Shown: piece after piece, positions 1-6,444 of the stretch
Position numbering within the stretch: the stretch's first letter is position 1
How the letters are laid out: each line of letters begins with the position of its first letter
Assembly (NCBI GenBank): GCA_002309855.1
Contig: DBYD01000048.1
Span: 31,894 to 41,763, forward strand
DNA length: 9,870 nucleotides
Source: Bacteroidales bacterium UBA1195
Lineage (GTDB): Bacteria > Bacteroidota > Bacteroidia > Bacteroidales > WCHB1-69
Direction: 5' to 3'
Made by a program: the position numbers and the translations under genes
The notes under the pieces: model-generated
The model's database searches: none
Seen by the model: only the letters and a program-made list of their open reading frames with translations
What the model was told of the DNA's origin: nothing

Positions 1-662
1 TGGGTGGTGGTGGTCACAATGTGGCAATACTTGACGGCATTGTTCAGATAACCCTTGGCAATCAGGCCGGAGGGATGGGAAATGTCGCCCATCAGGATGG
101 CGCCGATGCTGTCGGCAATGGCACGCATGCGCGCCCAATCCCAGTCGCGGCTGTAGGCGGAACCCCCACCGATAATCAGCTTCGGACGGAACTCCTTGGC
201 CTTCTTCTCCATATCGTCGTAATCGACAGTGCCGGTCTCCTCCTTGACCTGGTAGCCGACCACCTTGTACATGATGCCGCTGAAATTCACAGGGCTGCCG
301 TGGCTCAGGTGTCCGCCGTGGTTCAGGTCCATGCCCATGAAGGTGTCGCCTGCATTCAGGCAGGCCAGAAAGACCGCCATATTGGCCTGGGCACCGCTGT
401 GCGGCTGCACATTGGCCCAACATGCACCATACAGCTGTTTGGCGCGTTCGATGGCGATGGTTTCGCTCTGGTCCACCACCTGGCATCCGCCGTAGTAGCG
501 TTTGCCGGGATAGCCTTCAGCATACTTGTTTGTCATGACGGAGCCCATGGCCTCCATCACCTGGTCACTCACGAAATTCTCGGAGGCGATCAGCTCTATA
601 CCTTTTGTCTGACGTTCCCTCTCCTTCTGAATGAGATCGAAAATCTGTTTGTCTCTTTCCAT
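1..662 (-). CDS. glyA: Serine hydroxymethyltransferase, N-terminal 220 residues (3' end outside window)
   Basis: This PLP enzyme interconverts serine plus tetrahydrofolate with glycine plus 5,10-methylene-tetrahydrofolate in the cytoplasm, the main entry of one-carbon units. The frame is open from the ATG at 660-662 to the window edge. Seen in the translation: IELIASENFVS (residues 22-32), NKYAEGYPGKRYYGG (45-59), the HGGHLSHG segment (115-122), GGGSAYSR (165-172), and DISHPSGL (193-200), which supplies the Asp and His that contact the cofactor pyridine ring. The visible part ends in VTTTT at residue 220; in the family this runs directly into the His-Lys that carries PLP, so the catalytic Lys falls just outside. 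The start follows the secDF stop by 18 bp and has no Shine-Dalgarno sequence, usual for Bacteroidota. Co-transcription with secDF is inferred. No frameshift or missing motif is seen in the visible part. Confidence 0.96.
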   Translation of the reverse strand, partial: MERDKQIFDLIQKERERQTKGIELIASENFVSDQVMEAMGSVMTNKYAEGYPGKRYYGGCQVVDQSETIAIERAKQLYGACWANVQPHSGAQANMAVFLACLNAGDTFMGMDLNHGGHLSHGSPVNFSGIMYKVVGYQVKEETGTVDYDDMEKKAKEFRPKLIIGGGSAYSRDWDWARMRAIADSIGAILMGDISHPSGLIAKGYLNNAVKYCHIVTTTT

Positions 663-680
663 GATGATGATTATAATGTG

Positions 681-3600
681 TTATTTTTTCTCAATTTCTT
701 CAGAATCCTCCTTCTTTTTCAGGAACTCGTAGGAAACAGGAGTACTGATGAAGATGGATGAATATGTACCGATAAGGATACCGAGCAGCAGGGCGAACAC
801 AAAGCCGCGGATAACCTCACCGCCCAGCAGGAAGATGGCCAGCAGTGTGACCAGCGTGGTGCCGGATGTGTTTATGGTACGGCTCAACGTGCTGTTGACA
901 GCCGCGTTGATGTTGTCCTTGAGGTTGCGTTTCGGGTAAAGCGTCCTGTACTCACGCACACGGTCGAACACAACCACCGTATCGTTGATGGAGTAACCGA
1001 TGATGGTCAGGATGGCGGCGATGAATGCCTGGTCAACCTCCATTGTGAACGGCATCAGCCCGTACAGCAGCGAGAAGGTGCCGATGATGAACAGGGCGTC
1101 GTGCGCCAGACAGATGATACCGCCCAGACCGAACTGCCAGTTGCGGAACCGCAGGGCGATGTAGACAAAGATACACAACAGTGCGATGAGCACAGAAATG
1201 AAGGCGCTGCGGGTTATGTCACGCGACACCGTGGCACCTACCTTCTGCGAACTGATCAGACCGACGCTCTGGTTCTGCACACTGAAATCCTCAAAGGTCA
1301 CATTGGATTTGAAGAACCCCTTCAACCCTTCATAGAGGCGGACCTCAGAGAGGGAATCGATCTCAGAACTCTCATCCTCACCATTGGAGAAACGCCATTT
1401 TGAGGTGATCTTCATCTGGTTGTCGGAACCGAAGGTCTTCACCTCCGGCGTGATGCCGTCATAAACCTTGGTGAGGCTGGCACGCAGGTCATCGGCCTTC
1501 ACCGGCTGGTCGAAACGGACAGTGTAGGTACGGCCTCCAGTAAAGTCGATACCGAAGTTCAGACCACGGATGCAGAGCGAAATTATGCCGATACCAATCA
1601 ATACGGCGGAAACCACGTAGAACACCTTACGTTTGGCCAGGAAGTCGAAGTGGAAATTGGTCATGGCATTCAGTGTCCACTTGTTGCCATAGGCCACCTC
1701 CTTGTTTTTGTCAAACATCCAGTTGAAGATCAGACGTGTGACAAAGATAGCGGTAAACAGGGACGAAAGGATACCGATAATCAGTGTGGTGGCGAAACCC
1801 TGGATGGGGCCGGAACCGAAAATGAAGAGGATAATACCGGTGATCAGCGTGGTGACGTTACCGTCGATGATGGCGGAATAGGCCGCCTTGTAACCGTCGG
1901 CCAATGCCAGACGCACTCCCTTACCGGCCCGGATTTCCTCACGAATTCGTTCAAATATAATGACGTTCGCGTCCACTGCCATACCCAAAGTCAGCACAAT
2001 ACCTGCGATACCGGGCAGAGTCAGAACCGCACCGATGGAGGCGAGTGTTCCGAAAATGAACAGGATGTTGGTCACAAGGGCGATTCCCGCGACCCAACCG
2101 GCCCGACTGTAGTAGAAGGCCATGTAAATCAGAACCAAGCAGAATGCTATAATGAAGGAAATCAAGCTGGAATGGATTGACTCCTTACCCAGTGTCGGTC
2201 CAACGATTTCTTCAGATACAATAACCGCAGGGGCGGGAAGCTTACCGGCCTTCAGCAGGTTGGCAAGGTCCTTGGCCTCCTCTAACGAGAATCCGCCGGT
2301 GATGGAGGAACGTCCGTTCGGAATCACATCATTGACACGCGGATAGGAATATACCAGATTGTCCAGCACGATGGCGATGCAGTTGCCCTTGTTCTCCTCG
2401 GTGATTTTCTTCCACTGCTTGGCGCCTTCAGTGTTCATGGTCATGGAAATCTCATTTCCGGCACGGTCGTTGAAGTCCTGACGGGCGTCAACAACAACCT
2501 TTCCGTCCAAAACGGGACCCTGCTCACCGACAGCCTTCAGGGCAATCAGGTAATGCACCGGGGTCTTGTCCTTGCCCAACTTGGCCTGCCAGCAGATTTT
2601 CAGATCCTGCGGGAAAAGGCTTTTCACCACGTCCATGTTCAGCATGGCGTTGATGTCGGCGGTATCCGACTCATGGCAGTAACCGATCAGCGGACCGTAT
2701 TTGCCATCCTCGTCCGGACGGCGCTGCGGATCCATCACCAGTTTGGAAAGCAACGGGTATTTTGCCTGAATCTGCTCCGGAGTCATCTGGCTCTCATCCT
2801 CTTCGTCAGCCTCAGTGTCAGTGGAGTCGGCACCCTCATAGAAGTTTTCGGCCTGCCCCTCCTTGGCCGCCTCATCCGCCTCATCCGTGACCGCAGTGTC
2901 CTTCACCGTCTCCTTTTTGCCACTGTTAATCTCCGCAATACGGTCGTTGGCCTGGGCAAACAGGTCGGCAATTTCACCAAATTCGTAGGTTTTCCAGAAT
3001 TCGAGGTTGGCGGAACCCTGCAGGAGCTTACGCACCCGATCAGGCTCCTTCACACCGGGAAGTTCAACCATGATGCGTCCGGACTGCGGCAGACGCTGGA
3101 TGTTCGGCTGGGTGACACCAAAACGGTCGATACGGGCGCGCAACACCATGTAAGCGTTGTTCAGCGCGGACTCCGTCTCTTCGCGCAACGCGGAAATCAC
3201 CTCCGCATTAGTGGGGTTGTTCTTGTTAAACTGCAATTTGCGGAAAATGGTGGAGAGCTTGGCATTGGCCGGAGCAACCTCCTTGAAGGACTGCTCAAAA
3301 AGAGTGATGAAATCACTTTGTGAACGGTATTGTTTCTCTCGCGCAAGCTTCATGGTCTTGACAAACAGCGAATCCTTCGCCCCATTGCCGGCCAATGAGG
3401 TCACAATGTTGGGCACGGAGACCTCCAAGGTCACGTTCATACCGCCCTTCAAATCCAGACCAAGATTGATTTCCAACTCCTTACATTCCTTGTACGTCCA
3501 CTTGGCAAAAAGGAGATTGTAGGCTGTGGAATCGGACACCCGTTGCAAATACCTGTTTTCACGGGCTTTGGCGGAGGAATCCAGCAGGTAGGTCTCCATA

Positions 3601-3770
3601 AAGGCATTGCCGTTAGCCCTTGCAATCAAGGAATCACGGGTGGGATCGTTCTGAGCATATTCTTTCGCTTTGTTCTCCACCCTGCGTGTGCAGTACGTAA
3701 ACGATAAGGAATAGATACAGACCAACGCAAACGTTACTGCAAAAAATAAAATAAACCCTTTGTTTCGCAT
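681..3770 (-). CDS. secDF: Fused protein translocase subunit SecDF
   Basis: This inner-membrane protein helps the SecYEG/SecA channel complete protein export using the proton gradient. At 1029 residues it is a SecD and a SecF half in one chain, the usual form in Bacteroidota. Order seen: first membrane segment (residues 5-24); GLDLKGGMNVTLEV (104-117) at the start of the large P1 periplasmic domain; an Asp/Glu-rich insert (about 285-338); LPAPAVIVSEEIVGPTLG (511-528); the SecD membrane bundle with GMAVDANVIIFERIREE (596-612, conserved Asp600). The SecF half begins about 705, with LNFGIDFTGGRTY (737-749) and GYSINDTVVVFDRVREY (925-941, Asp930). Both proton-relay Asp positions are present, so both halves should be functional. 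The ATG at 3768-3770 follows an AT-rich leader. rnpA lies 78 bp upstream and glyA 18 bp downstream. Confidence 0.97.
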   Translation of the reverse strand: MRNKGFILFFAVTFALVCIYSLSFTYCTRRVENKAKEYAQNDPTRDSLIARANGNAFMETYLLDSSAKARENRYLQRVSDSTAYNLLFAKWTYKECKELEINLGLDLKGGMNVTLEVSVPNIVTSLAGNGAKDSLFVKTMKLAREKQYRSQSDFITLFEQSFKEVAPANAKLSTIFRKLQFNKNNPTNAEVISALREETESALNNAYMVLRARIDRFGVTQPNIQRLPQSGRIMVELPGVKEPDRVRKLLQGSANLEFWKTYEFGEIADLFAQANDRIAEINSGKKETVKDTAVTDEADEAAKEGQAENFYEGADSTDTEADEEDESQMTPEQIQAKYPLLSKLVMDPQRRPDEDGKYGPLIGYCHESDTADINAMLNMDVVKSLFPQDLKICWQAKLGKDKTPVHYLIALKAVGEQGPVLDGKVVVDARQDFNDRAGNEISMTMNTEGAKQWKKITEENKGNCIAIVLDNLVYSYPRVNDVIPNGRSSITGGFSLEEAKDLANLLKAGKLPAPAVIVSEEIVGPTLGKESIHSSLISFIIAFCLVLIYMAFYYSRAGWVAGIALVTNILFIFGTLASIGAVLTLPGIAGIVLTLGMAVDANVIIFERIREEIRAGKGVRLALADGYKAAYSAIIDGNVTTLITGIILFIFGSGPIQGFATTLIIGILSSLFTAIFVTRLIFNWMFDKNKEVAYGNKWTLNAMTNFHFDFLAKRKVFYVVSAVLIGIGIISLCIRGLNFGIDFTGGRTYTVRFDQPVKADDLRASLTKVYDGITPEVKTFGSDNQMKITSKWRFSNGEDESSEIDSLSEVRLYEGLKGFFKSNVTFEDFSVQNQSVGLISSQKVGATVSRDITRSAFISVLIALLCIFVYIALRFRNWQFGLGGIICLAHDALFIIGTFSLLYGLMPFTMEVDQAFIAAILTIIGYSINDTVVVFDRVREYRTLYPKRNLKDNINAAVNSTLSRTINTSGTTLVTLLAIFLLGGEVIRGFVFALLLGILIGTYSSIFISTPVSYEFLKKKEDSEEIEKK

Positions 3771-3848
3771 TTTTTAATTTATTGATATTTATATGTTTAT
3801 ATTCCTAATATGATTCATTTGCAAAGTTTGCAAATATAGCACAAATCG
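3771..3848 (-). promoter_or_regulatory. AT-rich secDF leader / candidate promoter region
   Basis: This 78-bp spacer is the only sizeable gap in the window. Read on the minus strand it has TATATTTG at 3838-3831, a perfect match to the Bacteroidota -7 consensus TAnnTTTG. No TTTG -33 element is seen about 19-21 bp upstream, so the promoter match is partial. Transcription from here would give a leader of roughly 50 nt, mostly A and T and without a Shine-Dalgarno sequence. No terminator hairpin with a U-tract is visible, so read-through from rnpA is also possible. Promoter activity is inferred from the motif only. Confidence 0.45.
3818..3834. repeat. Tandem pair of TTTGCAAA palindromes
   Basis: Two identical 8-bp perfect palindromes (3818-3825 and 3827-3834) are separated by one base, giving a 9-bp period. 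The second overlaps the candidate -7 box at 3831-3838. The placement would suit a transcription-factor operator just downstream of or over the promoter, but AT-rich leaders can produce such motifs by chance. The repeat itself is certain; a regulatory role is inference. Confidence 0.5.
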
Positions 3849-4271
3849 CTATACCTTCGTGCCGTCCGCACAGTTTTTTTTATCCGCTTGCATCAAATAT
3901 TTCTTTTGCACATTGGTTAACAATATATTAACACTTTTCTGAACCTGCTGGAAAGTGGGGAGTTCCCTTCCGGTGTAGATGAAGAGCAGCTGCCATGTGC
4001 ATGGAATCCGGCCAACGGCGGCCTGAAATGCCGGTTTGCGCAACCTGTATGACTCCCGCAACAGCCGCTTCACGCGGTTGCGGTCCACTGCATGTCGGAA
4101 CAGCTTTTTCGGAACCACCATGCCTGCCTGAACCGCAAACGTGCTGGCCGGACGCTGCAGACAGACCAACTTCAGCAGGGCGGCGTAATAACTCCGTCCC
4201 TCCTTGAAAAGCTGCTGAAAATTGGTTTTTCCACACAGATGTTCCGCCTTTGGGAATCCGTACAGGCTCAT
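3849..4271 (-). CDS. rnpA: Ribonuclease P protein component
   Basis: This small basic protein binds the RNase P RNA and helps it cleave 5' leaders from precursor tRNAs. It is 140 residues, normal for Bacteroidota. The opening FPKAEHLCGKTNFQQLFKEG (residues 6-25) matches the family's N-terminal pattern. VVPKKLFRHAVDRNRVKRLL (52-71) followed by RESYR (72-76) is the signature RNR motif helix that contacts the RNA. The ATG overlaps the hemD stop as ATGA, so translation is probably coupled to hemD. The last residues are encoded over a run of eight A bases on the coding strand (3874-3881). In many bacteria yidD follows rnpA directly; here the next gene is secDF, and no YidD-like frame was recognised between them. 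Confidence 0.96.
   Translation of the reverse strand: MSLYGFPKAEHLCGKTNFQQLFKEGRSYYAALLKLVCLQRPASTFAVQAGMVVPKKLFRHAVDRNRVKRLLRESYRLRKPAFQAAVGRIPCTWQLLFIYTGRELPTFQQVQKSVNILLTNVQKKYLMQADKKNCADGTKV
4268..4271 (-). other. ATGA stop/start overlap of hemD and rnpA
   Basis: On the minus strand the rnpA start ATG and the hemD stop TGA share bases in ATGA (4271-4268). Such overlaps commonly allow ribosomes finishing one gene to start the next, and they fix the rnpA start codon. Coupling is inferred from the geometry. Confidence 0.8.
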
Positions 4272-5029
4272 CGTTTCCGTCCATTGGTTTTCTGCAACAG
4301 ACAGTCTATTGCCGTGAAGATGGAGGCATGTTCCGGTGTAGGGGCGGAGACATCCACCCGCAGCCCCTCCTGCTGCATCTTCTCCACCACCTGGCTCCCC
4401 AAGGCCCCAATCTGGATGTCGCCCTGCACAAAATCCGGATAGGATTTGCGGAAAGCATCCACCCCGTGCGGGCTGAAGAAGACCAACAGGTCGTAATTGC
4501 CCTTGTCCAAGGACAACGGTGCGAGGTCGGCATAGGATATGTGGTAGATTTCCACCTTCTTGTAAGAAATCTTGCGATTATCCATCATATCACTGAAAGT
4601 ATTGGCAATGGTCTCCACTCCACAAGGATAGAGGTATTTCTCATCGTTCTCCTCCAACAGCCGGAGCAGATCCTCCTGCTCCCCGTTACCATAAAAGACC
4701 TTACGCTTCCGATAGACTATGTATTTCTGCAAATAAAAGGCGACCGCATCGTTGATGCAATAGAAATGGCACTCCTTAGGCAGTGAGAGCTTCATCTGCC
4801 GCAAAACGGAGAAAAAATGGTCAACAACCTTCTTACTGGTCAGAATTACAGCAGTATAGTCCTCAATATGAATTCTTTTTTTCCGGAATTGTTCAGTAGT
4901 GATTTCTTCGGATTGGAAAAACTTGAAGAAATTCACTTTTACATTATACTTTTTAGTGTACTCCGCATAGGGACTTTTGTCAAAATTTTGCGGAGGATTC
5001 TGCGAAAACAGAATGCTTTTTATTCTCAT
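4268..5029 (-). CDS. hemD: Uroporphyrinogen-III synthase
   Basis: The enzyme closes and isomerises hydroxymethylbilane to uroporphyrinogen III, the branch-point precursor of haem and other tetrapyrroles, in the cytoplasm. The 253 residues fit the HemD family, which is poorly conserved in sequence. Recognition rests on the Bacteroidota pattern: the opening IKSILFSQNPP (residues 3-13) then KSPYAEYTKKYNVKVNF, TAVILTSKKVVDHFF (59-73), QKYIVYRKRKVFYG (100-113), and YDLLVFFSPHGVDAFRKSYPD (179-199), the last being the conserved Ser-Pro-x-Gly loop of the second half. The ATG at 5027-5029 is preceded by AGGAG at suitable spacing, supporting this start. The gene lies 24 bp after the DUF4271 gene and overlaps rnpA by 4 bp. 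Its 5' third is clearly more AT-rich than its neighbours. DUF4271-hemD-rnpA linkage is, to my knowledge, common in Bacteroidales. Confidence 0.9.
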   Translation of the reverse strand: MRIKSILFSQNPPQNFDKSPYAEYTKKYNVKVNFFKFFQSEEITTEQFRKKRIHIEDYTAVILTSKKVVDHFFSVLRQMKLSLPKECHFYCINDAVAFYLQKYIVYRKRKVFYGNGEQEDLLRLLEENDEKYLYPCGVETIANTFSDMMDNRKISYKKVEIYHISYADLAPLSLDKGNYDLLVFFSPHGVDAFRKSYPDFVQGDIQIGALGSQVVEKMQQEGLRVDVSAPTPEHASIFTAIDCLLQKTNGRKR

Positions 5030-5035
5030 GAATAT

Positions 5036-5040
5036 CTCCT
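5036..5040 (-). promoter_or_regulatory. Shine-Dalgarno-like AGGAG before hemD
   Basis: AGGAG lies on the minus strand six bases before the hemD ATG. This is a near-ideal Shine-Dalgarno position, whereas none of the other start codons in the window has one. It supports the chosen hemD start. Bacteroidota generally do not rely on this signal, so its functional weight is uncertain. Confidence 0.5.
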
Positions 5041-5053
5041 AACTACTTGTTCT

Positions 5054-5860
5054 TTAACACCTTAATATATACAAAACCATGCATACTGCCGGCATGATTT
5101 CCAAAGTGCAAAAGTACAAAAAAATGCCATATAATTTCATTCTTTCTGAAAATATACTTATTGCATTGATTAACAATATTATATTTACAACCACCATGGT
5201 CACAGGGAAAATGGCCGCAAGCAACATGGAGGGATACAGCGCATAGACAAACGCCACCAAAGCGAGCCACAACAATACATTATAATAAATATAGTGTTTA
5301 CGGCGCACAAACTGACGGGAGAGCGACTCCACATCCAATAGGAAAGCCGTACTGAAACGCAATAATTGTTTTAAAATCAAATAAGCCACACAACCTGCCA
5401 GAGCAATGGCCGTCCAAACATTGCTTCCGGCCCAGTGCATGAGTGAGGCCGTACATAGTGCGAAACCCACACAAAGCGCAACATAGCGCATCCAACGGAA
5501 CCACTCGTCCGTAGCCGTGCGCTCTGTCAGGAAAAGATGCGGCAGCATCCTGTCCGACAAGCTTTTTCCGGAACTTGCAGAAACCGGCACACTCCTGAAC
5601 CGGTGACCGGCCACCACTCCCAGATAGAGCAATAGCAGGCAGGGGAAGAGCGAAGAGAACGGCAATGTCCGGGGCAACGGCCGGCATAGTTCCACCGGCT
5701 GCAGCAGCTGCTGCGCCAACAAAGTGTCCATGCCTCCCTGTACCGGACGAAGCGTAAAGGCACTATCCAGCGAAGCACGCAAGGAACCCTCCCATGCAGG
5801 CAGATTTGCGGGGATTTCGTTAACAAGCGGATATGGGGATTGTACAGCAATGGAATCCAT
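5054..5860 (-). CDS. DUF4271 family integral membrane protein
   Basis: A 268-residue inner-membrane protein of unknown function. The N-terminal ~60 residues are hydrophilic. About six hydrophobic segments follow: roughly residues 66-85, 126-145, 148-164, 191-210, 212-232 and 243-265. The C-terminal hallmark is intact: FSERMKLYGIFLYF (237-250) followed by CTLEIMP (251-257), the pattern that defines DUF4271. The family is essentially restricted to Bacteroidota and is often next to hemD, which suggests, without proof, some link to haem synthesis or the envelope. The ATG at 5858-5860 is 3 bp after the preceding stop, so it is almost certainly in the same operon. No catalytic motif is evident. The 3' end is AT-rich and contains a candidate internal promoter for hemD. 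Confidence 0.88.
   Translation of the reverse strand: MDSIAVQSPYPLVNEIPANLPAWEGSLRASLDSAFTLRPVQGGMDTLLAQQLLQPVELCRPLPRTLPFSSLFPCLLLLYLGVVAGHRFRSVPVSASSGKSLSDRMLPHLFLTERTATDEWFRWMRYVALCVGFALCTASLMHWAGSNVWTAIALAGCVAYLILKQLLRFSTAFLLDVESLSRQFVRRKHYIYYNVLLWLALVAFVYALYPSMLLAAIFPVTMVVVNIILLINAISIFSERMKLYGIFLYFCTLEIMPAVCMVLYILRC
5109..5116 (-). promoter_or_regulatory. Candidate internal -7 box for hemD-rnpA
   Basis: TACTTTTG on the minus strand fits the Bacteroidota -7 consensus TAnnTTTG and would start a transcript about 70-75 nt before hemD. It lies in the most AT-rich part of the window. Against it: the bases also encode the conserved Tyr-Phe-Cys of the DUF4271 signature, and no -33 TTTG is seen at the expected spacing. 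It may therefore be a coding coincidence. Confidence 0.3.
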
Positions 5861-5863
5861 GAA

Positions 5864-6442
5864 TTACTCGTCGCCTTTCTTTGCCTTGATTTGGTCGCGC
5901 AGGATTGATGCCGACTCAAAATCCTCGTTTTCAACCGCCTCACGCAACCTCTGTTCCAACTTTTCCACCGACATTTCTGAAACAGACTCCTGTTTTTCCG
6001 TTTCGCTGGCAGAAAGGTTCCCGACACTCTTCAACATCTGCGAAGGAATCCCAACTTTTTCCAGCACATCCGGCACCACATACACCGGACAATGACCCCG
6101 GATGGCCATGATCACCGCATCAGAAACCCTTGACTCCAACTCCAGCACCTGCTGCTCCGACACCAATACAATTCGGGTATAAAAAACACCTTCCAAAAGA
6201 CGGTAAATCAGCGCCTCCTGCATGTGAATGGAAAAACCATCCATCGTTTCAGCCAGCAAATCGTAAGAATCCGGACGTTTCAACTCATCTTCCACCCATT
6301 CGTGGGACAGGATGCGGGCCTCATTTTCCGCAATAATGATGGGGAAGACCATTTTGCGGTCCACCGTCTCCATCACCACCATCCGCATTGGCGATCCGCC
6401 CCATTCCGCAACGAAGCGGACCCGCACTTCCACCTTTTCCAT
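5864..6442 (-). CDS. Bifunctional nuclease (DUF151/BFN) domain protein with C-terminal UVR motif
   Basis: A 192-residue cytoplasmic protein. Residues 1 to about 135 form the DUF151 (BFN) domain: a beta-rich start, VDRKMVFPIIIAENEARIL (27-45), the segment DSYDLLAETMDGF (58-70), and the signature SRVSDAVIMAIRGHCPVYV (104-122). A polar linker (about 140-157) leads to a UVR motif, LEQRLREAVENEDFESASIL (162-181) followed by RDQI, like the UvrB/UvrC interaction helix pair. Some plant and archaeal DUF151 proteins have reported nuclease activity; the role of the Bacteroidota form with the UVR tail is not established. UVR motifs usually mediate protein-protein contacts in DNA repair or stress proteins. 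Here it sits between spoIID-like and DUF4271 genes with gaps of 2 and 3 bp, indicating tight co-expression. No defect is visible. Confidence 0.88.
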   Translation of the reverse strand: MEKVEVRVRFVAEWGGSPMRMVVMETVDRKMVFPIIIAENEARILSHEWVEDELKRPDSYDLLAETMDGFSIHMQEALIYRLLEGVFYTRIVLVSEQQVLELESRVSDAVIMAIRGHCPVYVVPDVLEKVGIPSQMLKSVGNLSASETEKQESVSEMSVEKLEQRLREAVENEDFESASILRDQIKAKKGDE

Positions 6443-6444
6443 CC

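Noticed and set aside
663..680. Possible terminator or regulatory site between secDF and glyA
   Set aside because: The 18-bp gap has no inverted repeat or U-tract and no promoter-like motif.
21..761. Plus-strand open frame of 246 codons at the left end
   Set aside because: It is antisense to glyA and runs into the secDF 3' end. The minus strand encodes a clear serine hydroxymethyltransferase; the plus-strand protein has no recognisable family.
2553..3323. Plus-strand open frame of 256 codons inside secDF
   Set aside because: It lies wholly within the SecD half, whose protein is well conserved on the minus strand; the plus-strand product is not recognisable.
3874..3881. Run of eight A bases near the 3' end of rnpA as a possible programmed frameshift site
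   Set aside because: A shift in either direction adds only a short unrecognised tail before a stop, no stimulatory structure is evident, and rnpA is already of full length.
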